DNA of 64,000 bases. Source: Isochrysis galbana. Taxonomy: Eukaryota > Haptophyta > Isochrysidales > Isochrysidaceae. Both the position numbers and the translations under genes were made by a program. The stretch covers positions 691,511-755,510 of the forward strand of contig CM030931.1 in the NCBI GenBank assembly GCA_018136815.1, read 5' to 3'. This document shows, one piece after another, positions 1 to 11,310 of this stretch. Each line of letters begins with the position of its first letter. Within the stretch, counting starts at the first letter, position 1. The notes under the pieces were generated by a model. That model did not search any database and had not been told where the DNA came from. It saw only the letters and a program-made list of their open reading frames with translations.

Positions 1-2122
1 GGCCCTTTCTTGTCAGCCATCATACCCTTTCTTGCAGCAAGGGCTGGGCAGGGCGCGAGGAGCGCGGCGGCGGTGGCGGCGGCGGAGCGATGGAACAGAT
101 CGCGCCGGCCCCACCCCTCCAACCGCAACCCCTCCGCGCGCGCCGCCGCAGCGAGCACCACGCACAAGCTGAGGAGTGGAGAGCCCCCGCGCATAGCCGC
201 CATCAGGGCGCGCGCCGAAGGCGAGAGGACTTCTTCGTCAGAGCTTCCTGGTAGTCTTAGACTACAAGTTTAACCTTAGTGCTGTGGGACCTTGGGCTGC
301 ATCGGCATCGTAGACTCGTAGACCCTGCCCCGCGATGGGGGTCTTAACTGCTGAAATGCTGAAATGGGGACGAGCATACGATGGGCCGGCCGAGATGGCT
401 TACCCGATACCGCAGGAATACAACCTACGCGGTTCAACTAAGACACTCGAGGAGGAAAACTTTTGGAAAACGTTGAAGTGGGAAGTAGGGCGGTCAAACA
501 GAAACAGGGTTTTTTTATTAGGGGTAAGGGTAAGAAAATGACCATCTCAGGATCTCAGGATGGAGAAGAATTGAGGATTTTTTTCGGTAGAAAGTTCCCT
601 ATACACCCAACAAGCACATATCCGGGGCCCATTAGGACCAAGACCCCCCCCCTTGGGCCCTTGGGCCCTTGGGCCCCCACAACAAAACGTAACCAAATAC
701 TAAAACAAAACACGCTTAACGCTTAAGTCGCAAAGGGGCCTACGTTTGCATCTAGGGACACATTTTTGGGGGTGGTGAAGGTTAAGGGTAAAATTGTATA
801 AGGTGTAGAAAATGGCAATGGGGGGGGTAAAAAAAAGGGAACCTCAAGTTGCACCCTGTCGAACACGCGATGACTACAGGCTCATAGTCCCTCCACCTCT
901 TCCCCTGCCCCCCTTCTTTCCTTTTTCTTCGGTTTCCGGAGTCCGGCCTCGTTGCGCTACCTGAGGCCTGGTTCAGAGTGTGGGGTCCGGGCAGGCCTTT
1001 TGAACTTTTCGTTGTTGTCGTGTGTGTCTACCTGGCCACGTTCTGTTTGTTTGGGTTGAGTCTAGGTTCCATTGTCTCTAGCATCAACCTTGAGTGGTGT
1101 GTCGGTATCGGTTGTGCATCGAGTGACCAGTGATCATCCAAGGCCCGGCGGCCTGCGTGCCTGCGTGGTCGATCGATGCCCCTCAAGTACTAGCGTTCCT
1201 ACAAATAAAATTTGGGAAAACTTCTTGCTTCTTGAAGCCGAACCTCACGTTGTGATAAGGAGTAGCTGAAGTGCAGAGATCCCGCTTCTGTTTTGTGTTT
1301 CTGTAAGAGCAAGATTGGTCTCACCTTCTAACTTCTCACCTTTACCTTTGTTTGGCCCATGCTGAACTATGCATGTGTATACTTACTTAAAAGAAAGCCC
1401 GAAGAATAGGAATAGGAATCGGGGTGGGAAGCGGAAGGAGAGAGAGCCGCTAGGGCTAGGGGCGATGTCGGCGGTGAGCGGGGGAGTGGCAGTCCCCAGT
1501 AGCTTGTAGCGGGCACCTTCAAGAGTTCGTATTTGAGGAATAATCGTCATGATCACGAGTGGATTCGCATTCGCACCGCACCACAGATTCACGCAAGTAT
1601 CCATAGGCACAGACTAGGCTATGGCTCGTTTTGGCGTGGCAGCCCAGTCACTCTCAGCCGAGCGCGTAAGCGGCGCAATGCGCAAGCAGCCAAACACTGC
1701 CTTCCCACTCTCTCAACGACGCAAGGCAACCGACTGACGACACACGCCCACTTAATCTCGGCCAAACGCTGCTTGCCGCACCACCACTATTCAAGCCGGG
1801 GCCCTCCGCGCGCGAAAGCCCAACCAGCTGCCCTCTTCCACCCCTTACCAAGGCCCCTCGCGATCAGGCTGCCGGCGGGATCCGAGGGGGAACCTTGCGG
1901 GAAGACTCGGGCACCCTCGCGCCATCGGCCGGCGATCCGTGTGGCGCCGAACAGCACCGCGAGGTGCTTGAAAGCCTAGATGAGGCGTGGCGCACAAGCG
2001 CGAGCCGCCGCGTGATCCGGCACGCCTCGGCTGGCAGGCTGCTGAGGGCGGGGCCTCCAAAGTGAGGCGCCGTCCACCGGTGCCCCTCTTGCAATGGAGG
2101 CGCCTGTAGCGCGGCCCCTCCG
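1..2122. other. Gene-free repeat-rich region
   Basis: I see no convincing gene here. Open frames are short, biased in composition and lack recognisable motifs. The region holds a dispersed repeat at about 888-999, simple runs (tandem ttgggccc near 652-676) and a 14-bp motif agggcggtcaaaca near 487-500 that also occurs at three other places in the window. The right edge may include the 3' flank of the minus-strand kinase gene that follows. Confidence 0.6.
888..999 (+). repeat. Dispersed repeat B, copy 1
   Basis: About 110 bp matches the reverse complement of 40074-40185 with only scattered differences. The shared block includes ttctttcctttttcttcggt and an adjacent segment ending gggcaggcct. 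At the second copy the repeat lies directly upstream of an ORF of unknown function and is followed by tggcgccgggtcgg, which could be a primer-binding site. The repeat may therefore be the end of an LTR-type element. The family is not identified. Confidence 0.7.
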
Positions 2123-5005
2123 CTACCTGTGCTTCGGGAAGCGCAGCAAAGCCTCTGAAGCGGACGAGGCGGGCGAGCGTCGGGACGACCTCGCAGAGCC
2201 GATGGAAGAGGCGTTGGACGAGCGGACTGAGGCGCGGACCGAGTTGCGCGTTTCGGGCGACATGTATTCGAGGTCGAGGTTGGAGAACCGCGCCTCCATC
2301 TCACTCGACAACGGCCTGCGTGGCGGCGACATCTCCGGGCGCTCCAGTGTGTACTTTGAGTCGAAGTTTGAGACGTCCAATGCGCCCTGCGACAGCGACG
2401 GGAGCAGTGGCGGCTCGAGCTTGCGCATCTCGAGCATCTTCCAGTTGAGCCCACGGAAGAAAGGATGCGCCTTGATGGCCTCGGCGTCCGACTCAAACGA
2501 CTCCGAGTCGGGCTTGACGCCTAGTCGCTGGCGCGCCTCCTTGGTGAGGAGGCCGCGCAGCAAATTTCGCGCCTCGTTGGCCAGCCAGGTGGGAAGCTTT
2601 GGCTTGGTGTGCACAATCTTGCGCTGCAACTCCTTGGCCTCCTTATGATACCAGGGCGCCTCGCCAGTCACCATCTCGTATAGCAGCACGCCTAGTGCCC
2701 AAATGTCCACTGCCTGACCGCATTCGAGCATGCGGATGATTTCGGGCGCCATGTACTCTGTCGTCCCAATAAGCACGGGCCGACCCGAGGCGGAAGGCTG
2801 CGTGGCAGGTGCCGTGAGCCCGATCGCGGCCAGCCCAAAGTCGCACAGCTTAATGTTGCCGTCGGCGCACACGAGCACGTTCTCGGGCTTGAGATCTCGG
2901 TAGATGATGCACATGCCATGGAGGTGCTCGAGGCCGAGTAGCACTTCTGCTGTGTAGAAGCGGGCCATCTTCTCGGAGAACATCTCTTGCTGCCGCAGGT
3001 GGTTGAAGAGCATCCCACCCGGCACGAATTCCATCACAAAGTGCAGCTTAAGCGGCGACTGGAATGCACACTCGAGGCCGAGGATGAATGGGTGCCGGTG
3101 CTCGGCGTATCGCCTCAACACCGCGAGCTCTGTGGCGATGTTGTCCATCGAACGGAATCTCTCGATGGAGGCCTTGTCAACCACCTTCATCGCATAAACC
3201 TCCGAATTAAGCGTGCAACGCACCTGAAACACCTTACCATACCCCCCTTTGCCGATGAGCCGCAGCAGCTCAAAGTCGTCCATGCCGAGGGCCAAAGGCT
3301 CGTCGGCGCCGCCGTCAGCGCCGGGTAGCGCCTCTGCTACCGCCTCTGCCGTCGTGCTGTCCGCCGGCCCGTCCGCCCCCATGGACTCGGCCGCGGCGGC
3401 CACCGTCGCGGCAGATACCGCAGAGAGCGGCGCGACCGCTACGTGCGGCTCGGCCGGCGCTTCAGCCGGCGCTACGGCAAGCACATCAGGTCCCTTAAGC
3501 TCGGTGGAGTCGCCGGGTGAGGGTGGCGGCAGCCCCAGCGCGCCTGGGGGCATGGAGCCGACGGCGGCGCCCGCAGGGAAGAGGTGCGGCGCAGGTGACA
3601 CCTGCGGACGCGCAGGCGACTTGAAGTTGTAAAGCTTGTCCAGCATCGCCTGCTTGGCCTCCTCGCGCCGCCGTGCTTCCTCCGTCGCCCTCGCCTCACA
3701 GGCAAGCACTCTGCGCTCTACGCTGTCAGCCTCCTCCTCTTCTGCCGACTTGCCGCTCGGCCGGACCGATGTAGGCACATCCGAGCTGCGCTGGCTTGCG
3801 TCCGCCGGGAGCACCAGCTTGCCGCTATCCGCCATCTCCTCCCATGAGGCCGCCGAGGCTCCCGATCCGCGCAGCAGGGACCGCTCGCTCGAGCACCGCG
3901 CGCTCGCCGGGCCCATGCCCGCTGCTCCCGCCACGGCGGCGCTGCGCAGCTCAGCCAACCTGTGCGCCACGCTTTGCTTGCTTGCGGGGTCAGGCGCCTC
4001 GCTGCCCAGGCTGACAAACGCGCTGGATAGCCGCTCTGCCGAGCGGCGCGAGGAGCGGCTCGTGCTCGCACCGACAGAATCCGGCACGCCCGGCGCCCGG
4101 ACGGACGCACCGCGCGAGACCATCCCGCCGCCTGAAGTCTTCTCGTGGAAGCTCTTCACGCTCGGCGGGAGCACGAACGAGCCAGGCGTCCGGCCGCTGC
4201 CGGCCGAAAGCCGCGGGCGCGGTGTGCTCCCGAGCGTCGCCTCACGCGGTACGGGGAGCGGTACGTCGGGCGTACGAGGCGCGTCGGCGACCACGTCGGG
4301 TTCCTCCTCCTCAAGCTGCTCGAGGAGGCCGCGCAGCTCCTCCTGGAGCGTGGGCAGCGAGAGCACCTTGGCCTTCTGCTCTGCATTGAGCGGCTTACCG
4401 TTCCACGACGCCTCCTGCAGAGTCTTCGCCTGCCGCACTCGCTTCTGCGCATTGCGCACACGCCGCTGCATCTCGGTCGGGGTCGAGCCGCTTTCCATCG
4501 AGCTGAATGAGTCGTTAGAGACACTCGAGTGAATGGGTGGTGGCACCGGTCGGCTTGGAGCGCCCACTGGGCCTGCCGGTGCCCCCGGGGGAGCGGCGCA
4601 CACCTCGAGCGGCGGCGGCCGCCGATGCGGTGCGCGCGCTGGTTCCGCCGGTGCGGCGCGCGCGGCGCCTGGCTGCGCGGCAGGCGCAACGTTCGACATC
4701 ACGGCATGTGTGGCGACTGCCTGCGCAGCATGCGCGTCATCCGCCTGCCGCTTCCGCTCCTCACGCTCGGCAGCTTCTTCGCGTGCGTGTGCCTGGCGCA
4801 GCACAAGTCCCCGCAGCTCTTCGGTCAGCCGCTCAAGTTCGGCCTCGAGCTCGGGCCGCGCGGCGAGCTTGGCACGCTGCGCCGGCTGAGGCTCGGTCGC
4901 GTGCGCGTCGACGGCTGCCTGAAGCTCGGCGATCTGCCGCAGCTTCTTGCTCACCGTGCGCAGGCGGCGCTGGCAGGCGACAACCTCCTCCGCAGGCTCA
5001 TCCAT
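2123..5005 (-). CDS. AGC-family serine/threonine protein kinase with two N-terminal KKLRQ-type repeats
   Basis: This is a long uninterrupted frame of about 960 residues. I start it at the Met of MDEPAEEVV (5005); an upstream in-frame Met at 5065 lies in GC-rich leader-like sequence. The N-terminal part has a charged helical repeat (RTVSKKLRQIAELQ) and a related second copy (RNAQKRVRQAKTLQ), separated by Pro/Ala/Ser-rich low-complexity sequence. The kinase domain occupies roughly the last 380 residues: glycine loop GKGGYGKV, VAIK-type lysine in YAMKVVDK, catalytic YRDLKPENVL, metal-binding DFG in LCDFGLA, activation segment GTTEYMAPEI and DIWALGVLLYEM. A C-terminal tail with VSNFDSKYT is characteristic of AGC kinases (S6K/RSK/PKC-like). 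The activation loop lacks the long insert expected of NDR/LATS kinases. Substrates are unknown. A Ser-rich tail ends the protein and no intron is needed. Confidence 0.88.
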   Translation of the reverse strand: MDEPAEEVVACQRRLRTVSKKLRQIAELQAAVDAHATEPQPAQRAKLAARPELEAELERLTEELRGLVLRQAHAREEAAEREERKRQADDAHAAQAVATHAVMSNVAPAAQPGAARAAPAEPARAPHRRPPPLEVCAAPPGAPAGPVGAPSRPVPPPIHSSVSNDSFSSMESGSTPTEMQRRVRNAQKRVRQAKTLQEASWNGKPLNAEQKAKVLSLPTLQEELRGLLEQLEEEEPDVVADAPRTPDVPLPVPREATLGSTPRPRLSAGSGRTPGSFVLPPSVKSFHEKTSGGGMVSRGASVRAPGVPDSVGASTSRSSRRSAERLSSAFVSLGSEAPDPASKQSVAHRLAELRSAAVAGAAGMGPASARCSSERSLLRGSGASAASWEEMADSGKLVLPADASQRSSDVPTSVRPSGKSAEEEEADSVERRVLACEARATEEARRREEAKQAMLDKLYNFKSPARPQVSPAPHLFPAGAAVGSMPPGALGLPPPSPGDSTELKGPDVLAVAPAEAPAEPHVAVAPLSAVSAATVAAAAESMGADGPADSTTAEAVAEALPGADGGADEPLALGMDDFELLRLIGKGGYGKVFQVRCTLNSEVYAMKVVDKASIERFRSMDNIATELAVLRRYAEHRHPFILGLECAFQSPLKLHFVMEFVPGGMLFNHLRQQEMFSEKMARFYTAEVLLGLEHLHGMCIIYRDLKPENVLVCADGNIKLCDFGLAAIGLTAPATQPSASGRPVLIGTTEYMAPEIIRMLECGQAVDIWALGVLLYEMVTGEAPWYHKEAKELQRKIVHTKPKLPTWLANEARNLLRGLLTKEARQRLGVKPDSESFESDAEAIKAHPFFRGLNWKMLEMRKLEPPLLPSLSQGALDVSNFDSKYTLERPEMSPPRRPLSSEMEARFSNLDLEYMSPETRNSVRASVRSSNASSIGSARSSRRSPASSASEALLRFPKHR

Positions 5006-5129
5006 CGCGCTCTGCCGGGCGGGGGCGGTGGCGCGCCAGAGCCCCTCCCTTCCCCCCAGCCCCACGCCGCACCAATACCCCCGTTCCCTCCCCTCTCTGA
5101 GCCTCTCTCGCCCGGTGGCGAATGGAGTG

Positions 5130-5303
5130 AGCGAGCGAGCGAGAGAGAGAGTGGGACGAGCGAGCGAGAGAGAGCGGGAGAGAGAGAGAGAGGCAGAGAG
5201 AGAGGCAGAGAGAGAGCGCGCGAGCGGGTGGGTGGGTGGGCGGCGGGGGGTGGGCGGCGGGGGTGGGTGGGTGGGTGGGTGGGTGGGGTGGGGTGGGGGG
5301 GGG

Positions 5304-5341
<38 letters not shown>

Positions 5342-5396
5342 TAGGAGCGCGGCCCCCTCTCACCTCCTCCCCCTCCGCTTAACCCTTCCACACCCT

Positions 5397-5431
<35 letters not shown>

Positions 5432-5440
5432 CCCCTCTCT
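5130..5440. repeat. Low-complexity GA / GGGT / poly-C block
   Basis: Runs of gagaga, gtgggtgg and a poly-C tract longer than 25 bases lie just upstream of the kinase start on its coding strand. Long frames across it on both strands encode only Arg/Glu, Ser/Leu or Pro/Gly repeats and are artefacts of composition. It probably overlaps the kinase 5' UTR or promoter. Confidence 0.85.
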
Positions 5441-5449
5441 CTTCCCTTC

Positions 5450-6632
5450 CCGGCCGGCCCTCGCGACCCTCCCACCAGTCAGCAGCGCGCCCTCGGTGAG
5501 ATGGGAGTTTTCTTTTCTTTTTTTTTTGGGGGGGGGGGGGCAAGTGTCCAGTGGAAATGTAAACTAAGTGCTCAGTCTAGTCGGCCTGTGCCTTCGCGTA
5601 CCTTCGTACCTTCATGCCTCTATCGGCTATGGCAATCCGCAATCCGGCGACGGAGCTCCATCTCGTGCGTACCGTTGCGCTCGCGTCGCCCGCGCGCATG
5701 CACGCACGCACGTGCGCCCGACCATACCCGACCACATTCTCACATTATATTATTATATTTGCTATTTGCTATTTGCTATATTATTTTTGCTGATTCACTT
5801 GTCCATGTCACATGCCAACAACCGTGTTGGGAAATACCGTGCTGGGGCCTGCAAACACAGCCAAAAAAATATGTATTTGGCCTCCGGCCAAATGCATTTC
5901 AAATACATTCGAGGTCGAGGCCTACAACCCACAACCCACAGGACCAGGACGCGCTTCAAATAATACAAATACAGCCAAATACATATATGTATTTGGTATT
6001 TGGCCTCTGGCTCTGGCTGGCCAAAAACGGTAAATAAGTATTTCCCATCTAGGGTCAACAAAGACAAAGACAATAAGGACAAAGGACAAAGACGAGGAAT
6101 ATTTTCTCTCGTTACTCGTATTCGAATAAATTATTCATCGCGTAATCGTAAATCGTAAAGGTCATTGGTTTGTGGTTTGAGTTGAGGTTGAGGTTGAGGT
6201 TGAGCTATTGTACCTAGAAACTCCTATAACCTATAATCGGCGAACGACGAACGACTGCCAACAAAACCAAAACCCGCTCGACTAGATCCCCACCCACCGA
6301 GACAAAATGCAAAATGGGCGTCCAACGTCCAGGTCCAGCTAGGGCTAGGGTTTGCCAGTGTTAGCGTTAGCCAAGATGGCGCGGCAATTCCTCGGCCAGC
6401 CGGCCAACTCCGCAAGTGTCAAGTGTCAAGTGTCGAGCGCGCAGCGCGCATACGCATACGCATACGCGCATACTAGCTCCAAAACGCCAAAACGAGAAAG
6501 CTCCACGACGACCTCACTCAAGGCCAGCCACAACCAAAATGTAAAGTGACGAGTGACGACACTTTGGGCTTTTGGAGCATGCCCTCTTTTTTCCCCTCTT
6601 TTCTCATTTTCATTTTCCTTTTCCTTTTTCCT

Positions 6633-6669
<37 letters not shown>

Positions 6670-7180
6670 GTGTGTGTGTGTGCGCGCGCGCGCGCGGCTT
6701 GGGACTGGGGGGGCGCGTCGCGCGCGATTGGCGTCGTTGGCTAGGCGGTACGTTCCTGGCCCTGGCGGGTATGGCGGGTATATGGGATATGGGTTATGAG
6801 GCATGGCGCGGGCCGGACACCGGGCTGATGAACAAGAACGGTCTCGTAGCGCTCCCGGGCTCGGTTCGAAGTTGGGCTCTCCGAGAGTGTATTTACTATT
6901 TACTATTTAGGCCTGTTTTGCCGTTTTTGTTTTTGTTTCCATGGCGACCAATCATAAGATTAGTTGTAGTTGTTGAGCTACTACCTACATACCACACACG
7001 TTTTGATGGTTGCCTTTCACCTCAGACCGTGGTGCGTACGTGAATTGGGGAAGTGCGGTGTAGCGGTATCCCTGGTCGGGTGGCACGAGGGTGATTGCGG
7101 AACATACGGCATTTGGGTGGAATCGACGGCAGCAGTACTCTGAAGTATATATACCTATCATTCTCCACCTCTTTCGCATA
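5450..7180. other. Gene-free region with microsatellites
   Basis: No supported gene. It contains AT-richer sequence near 5730-6180, a (ttg)n/(gt)n/(gc)n compound microsatellite at about 6632-6696, and a segment near 6865-6890 (gttcgaagttgggctctccg) that resembles the tandem repeat at 50425-50900. Confidence 0.6.
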
Positions 7181-7184
7181 GCAA

Positions 7185-7274
7185 CTCTTCATAGCTCAGT
7201 TGGTTAGAGCGGTCGACTGTAGAAGTGCTCTTGCAGCCATCGACCGGTCCTCGGTTCGACTCCGGGTGAAGAGA
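7185..7274 (+). tRNA. tRNA-Tyr (GTA) with a 16-nt intron
   Basis: A full cloverleaf can be drawn. The acceptor CTCTTCA (7185-7191) pairs with TGAAGAG (7267-7273), followed by discriminator A. The D-arm stem GCTC/GAGC encloses AGTTGGTTA. The anticodon stem GTCGA (7212-7216) pairs with TCGAC (7240-7244). The loop reads CTGTAG, then a 16-nt intron (7223-7238), then A38, placing the intron at the canonical site after position 37. The anticodon is GTA at 7219-7221. The T-arm is CTCGG TTCGACT CCGGG. Nuclear tRNA-Tyr genes of eukaryotes typically carry such an intron, which supports a nuclear eukaryotic origin. A gaagtatatatac stretch lies just upstream. Confidence 0.95.
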
Positions 7275-7839
7275 AGTTCTTTTGCTTTTTTGGTTTTGGC
7301 CGTGTGATCAGGTGCAATAGTTTGTTGTCTCTTTTGAGTCCTGCAGTTCAGCTCAACAGTGTTGTCCTCCACCAGCTTCAACTTTTTTCCGCGCCTCACT
7401 CTTTCATCTCCCTCCTGCCTTCTGCCCTCACCCTGAAAAAATTCATCCTTTCCCTTGATCTCGCTCTCGCTATCCTTGTGCCTTGTCCGTCTTCGTCTTC
7501 TGTCCGTGTCAACAAAGTGCAACCTGAGGTTCCGTTATTTTTTCAGCCGGCACTCCTCCATCTGGATATAACTTTTTTGGGGGTCGATAGGGGATCGGCC
7601 ACCCCTTAGTCTGGGGACTCTCTCCTTCCTCCTTCCTCCTTCCCGTGCGCCCTTTGCGTTTTGCGTCTTGGCTCTTGGTGTTGGTGTGCAACCAGGGGTG
7701 TTCACCCCTCCCTCCCTCTACCCGTCCTCCCTTTCCTACATCTTTCGGTGGTGGGTGGGCCATTTCCCGCGGAAGCTCCCCCGCAAAAGTGTGTTTTGGA
7801 GAGCAGGAGCAGGAGGGGACGCGCACGGCTGACGAATTG

Positions 7840-8267
7840 GGATGGCCCATAGGGCCGGAGGGCAATGAGGAAGGAGCAAGGCCGGCGGCAGGCGCGGCGA
7901 GGGAGACGACTTCGGAGGTGCTGACGGGCTGAAGCCCGTCAGCAGAGGAAGGCGGGCAGGCGGGCTTGGGCGAGGGCGAGGACGGCGGCGAGAGCGACAT
8001 CGAGCAAGTGGCGAGAGGCGAGGGTGAGTGAGAGGAGGGCTGTGTTGGCAGGGGCTGGCGAGGCGAGGCGAGTTTGTAGGGTACGAGTGTTACGAGAGCG
8101 AGAGCGACGAGAGCGAGAGCGACGGATGACGACTGACGACAGGACGTCGGATCCAACGATGCTGAGGCACCGACTCACGAACACACCAGAATCATTCACC
8201 CAAACCAAGCAAAACATGAAATAACCGAGACCCCCAAATCGCCGATAACTCAAACACGTCGCGAGAG

Positions 8268-8322
<55 letters not shown>

Positions 8323-8984
8323 CCACAGCGATGGCCGGAGCGTGTCTTCGTTTTAGATTTCCCACGAGGCGGAAAGTCGAGGAGGAATGTTATGTCGCGC
8401 AACCGCGGCGATCACTCTGGATACGGATCGCAGCGAGATATCCTTGCAATCAAAGAAATCTTGTTGTTGAGCGTGGACCTTCTAGACGTTTCTATCGAGC
8501 AACCCTGAGTAGCAACCAAGGGGGAGGGAAAATCAAAAACCAACGGGACCAAGGGCTTTCATGCAACTTGCATCAAGGAGAAAGATAACCAAAAACCAAA
8601 GCAGCGAATCTAAATCAATCTCCAAGGGGAGATGGCAAACCAAGGACCAAGGAGAAAGATTCCTTCACCCAAGCAGCGAACCTAGATCGATCTCCAAGGG
8701 GAGATGGCAAACCAAACCTGATTGCCCCCAGACCCCAGAAGCAGGTAAAGAAACGCGGGGAGATAGCGAAATAAACATTTTTTGCGAAGGCGCCTGGGAG
8801 AAAGAAAGGTGGGGAAACTTCCCTTCTCTTCGAGAGAAAGAGAGAGGGCGCTCCACAACCCTAGATCCTAGGCGTCCACGCGAAGTTTTTGACCGAGAAC
8901 GAGAACGAGGGGATTATAACGATAAATACCGAACGAAGAGAAGAGAGAAGCCTAACTTAACGAGCGTCGATTCGCGAATGCGAC
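7840..8984 (-). mobile_element. Ty3/gypsy (chromovirus) LTR and Gag-leader fragment
   Basis: On the minus strand this begins with the family's LTR signature (tgtcgcattcgcgaatcga, ending at 8984). It continues through the LTR body (about 8984-8713) and reaches the leader and start of Gag (about 8250-7840), which encodes the recognisable PACPPSSADGLQPVSTSE segment. A pure (ga)n run at about 8266-8320 and diverged sequence lie between the parts. The Gag frame runs on only as unrelated low-complexity sequence, so no functional protein is expected. At least eight pieces of the same family occur in this window. Confidence 0.75.
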
Positions 8985-9605
8985 AACGGCACACGGCGGA
9001 CGCGCGGACGCCGCCCGTGCCGCGCATAGATGGGGTAAGAGTACTGTTATGAGCTCTCAGTGAGAGTAATAGTTCCAAACTGCCGAATCACTGATATTAG
9101 TTGTCGGTTGCTAGACTAATCTTAAAGGGGCTGATCTACTACTGTGACTCCTTTTACTATTAGAATCGTCGCCTCCCCCCCCCCTCCATCCTCCATCAAC
9201 ATCGATACTTCATACATAAATACGTAGTAGCCTCCGTCGGTCGGCTTCTTGCTTCTTGGCTGCTACGCTCTATACATCCTCAATCTCTAAGATGCGATAG
9301 GTTCATCCAACTAGTAGTACCAATCTACGCTAGAGGAGAGAGAGAGAGAGTTTGTGTGTGGCGTGTGAAGAGCGTAAACGTAAATCAACAGTTTTGTTGT
9401 TGATTGGGACAACTCTCATGAGAGCTGATATTAGTGCTGATATTAGTGATAGTTCCATAACCTTGAGAGCTGATAAGCTGTTACCCCATCTATGGTGCCG
9501 CGCAGAGCGTAGAGGGCAGAGGAGCAGAGGAGCAGAGGAGCCGCCGGTTGTACAGTTTACAGTTTCGGTTGGTAGCCCGACTCACTACTCACTATGGGGG
9601 AGCGG

Positions 9606-9890
9606 AGGTGTCGCATTCGCGAATCGACACTCGTTAGGCTTCTCTTCGTCGTTCGGCATTTATCGTTATAATTCTCTGCTTTCTCTCGTTCTCGGTCAAA
9701 AGCTTCGCTTGGATGCATGGGATCGTGGGTTGTGGAGCGCCCTCTCTCTTTCTCTCGAAAGAGAAGGGAAGTTTCCCCACCTTTCTTCCTCCCAGGCGCC
9801 TCGCAAATAGGTTTAATTTGCAATCTCATCGCATCTTCCCCTTAGGCACATCGCACTCCTTTCGTCTTATTTGGTAGGTCTCTTTGTCGA
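9606..9890 (+). mobile_element. Solo LTR-like copy of the chromovirus family
   Basis: It starts tgtcgcattcgcgaatcgac and follows the LTR consensus (ggttgtggagcgccctctct, ttcccctta, cgtcttatttggtaggtctc) before switching abruptly to unrelated sequence at about 9890 (tgtcgaacacgcgatgacta). That junction sequence also occurs near 857, just upstream of repeat B, which suggests nested or adjacent insertions. No coding sequence follows. Confidence 0.8.
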
Positions 9891-10014
9891 ACACGCGATG
9901 ACTACGGGCTCGTAGGCAGAGGGCCGTTCGACCGAGCCGGCAGCTGACGCGGCCGTAAAAGAGTCGTTGTTGGTTGCGGGCGGGAAAATGTCAGAGAGGT
10001 CATGGTAGGAGTAG

Positions 10015-11077
10015 TTGTCATTGTCTGCCATCGAGCGCTTCGAGCGAAGGGGAGGTACTCTGCTGAGGTGGCGAAGAAGAGGCGGCGGTGATACAGCGGC
10101 CCGCCTGGCCGCGCAAGCCCGGGAGACCTCTACAACGTACGCGTACGCGCGTCACTGGGCCTCCTTCGAGGCATGGTGCGAGGAACACAACCTCTCGCCC
10201 ATGCCCGCCTCGCCCAACATGATAGCAGTCTATCTCGGCTGTATCGCCGAGAGGGGGAAGGTGGCGGCAGCGAGCCTCCAGCCCTACCTCTCGGCGATCA
10301 ACTCGATTCACGCGGACTTCGGCTTTGATAGGCCAGCGTCGGGACACCTGGTCGCCCTCGTCCGCCGGGGCATGGCCCGCTCGCAAGCTAGGGCTAAGAC
10401 CGCCGACACCCGCATCCCCCTGCCCGCGGGAGCGGTGGTGACGATCGTGAAGGGGGCCCAGAAGGTGGCCGACCTTGGAGAGCTGCGAGAGCACTTCGCA
10501 GTAGCTCTGGCGTACCTCTTCATGGGGCGTCAAGACTCAACGACACTGCTCTCCTCGGCGGACTTCGGCGTCGACGCTGACTTCTTATGGTTAAGGCTCA
10601 CGGAGAAGCAACGCAAGCATCATGGGGCTCGGCGCATAGTCCGCATCCCGATCTCGCCTCCGCCGTCCAACGGAGTTAGCTCGCTAGTTCCCGAGGTAGC
10701 AAACATGGCTAGGAGATACCTTAGGGCGAAGGCCGCTCAAGCCGGACAACCGCCATTCCTTTTCCAACTTGAGGGAGAGAAGCCGCCCACTACTGCCCAG
10801 ATGTCTAGGTGGGTGGCTACGACCTTGGGGACGTACGGCATTAAGGCTCCCGTGGGGTTCGCGTATCTCGGCCATTCCCTCCGTTCAGGCGCATCCTCAG
10901 CTATCGAAGCTATTAAGGTGCCGAGAGCGAGAGCAGACTGGCTAGCTAGGGGGTTGGGCTCCGGGTACCTCGACCCGTGAGAAGCACTACATCGATCCAA
11001 CTGTAGGTCCGAGCGAAGCAGCATACGCTCTCTTTGGGTGGCTACTCGATCACGCGTACTCCGTGTCCGATGCTTAA
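10015..11077 (+). pseudogene. Tyrosine recombinase of a DIRS/Ngaro/PAT-like or Crypton-like element, frameshifted
   Basis: The frame encodes a phage-integrase-type tyrosine recombinase: an N-terminal SAM-like core-binding region (TTYAYARHWASFEAWC) and a catalytic domain with the first arginine box (LFMGRQDSTTL) and the HxxR box (LGHSLRSGASS). The main frame stops at 10980. A one-base shift near 10975 restores the expected C-terminus REKHYIDP, carrying the probable nucleophilic Tyr, and runs to a stop at 11077. No ATG starts the frame; upstream sequence may have been lost, or the recombinase may be the C-terminal part of a longer protein. Immediately downstream is a 48-bp direct repeat pair like the split repeats of Ngaro/PAT retroelements. 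No reverse transcriptase is visible nearby, so the copy is probably 5'-truncated and dead. Confidence 0.8.
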
Positions 11078-11126
11078 GAGCCACCCTTCCTTCTTGTTCC
11101 GCCGCGCCGCGGCGAGGGGTGTGGTT

Positions 11127-11174
11127 GGCAATACACCACTCCGAGGATAAGTAGGACTTCTAGCCTAGTTCGAA
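11127..11174 (+). repeat. Split direct repeat, copy B1 of the recombinase element
   Basis: Forty-eight bases starting ggcaatacaccactccgagg and ending in the palindromic core ttcgaa are identical to 11311-11358. The copies flank a 136-bp spacer that itself contains another ttcgaa. The position just 3' of a tyrosine recombinase fits the B1-A2-B2 layout of Ngaro/PAT-type retroelements. The matching 5' A1 copy was not found in the window. Confidence 0.8.
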
Positions 11175-11310
11175 TGCAGGGTTTTAAAGTAACCCACGTT
11201 CGAACGGCTTAGGAACTCCAGACTGATCCTCCGGCTTTCGCTCTCCCAACCCACCCAACCCATTGTTAGGCTGTGCGCGTCTTAGGAGAATTAATAAAAT
11301 TATCCTATAA

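Noticed and set aside
5130-5567. Long frames of Arg/Glu, Ser/Leu and Pro/Gly near the kinase 5' end
   Set aside because: Produced by GA, GGGT and C runs with no motif; open on both strands at once.
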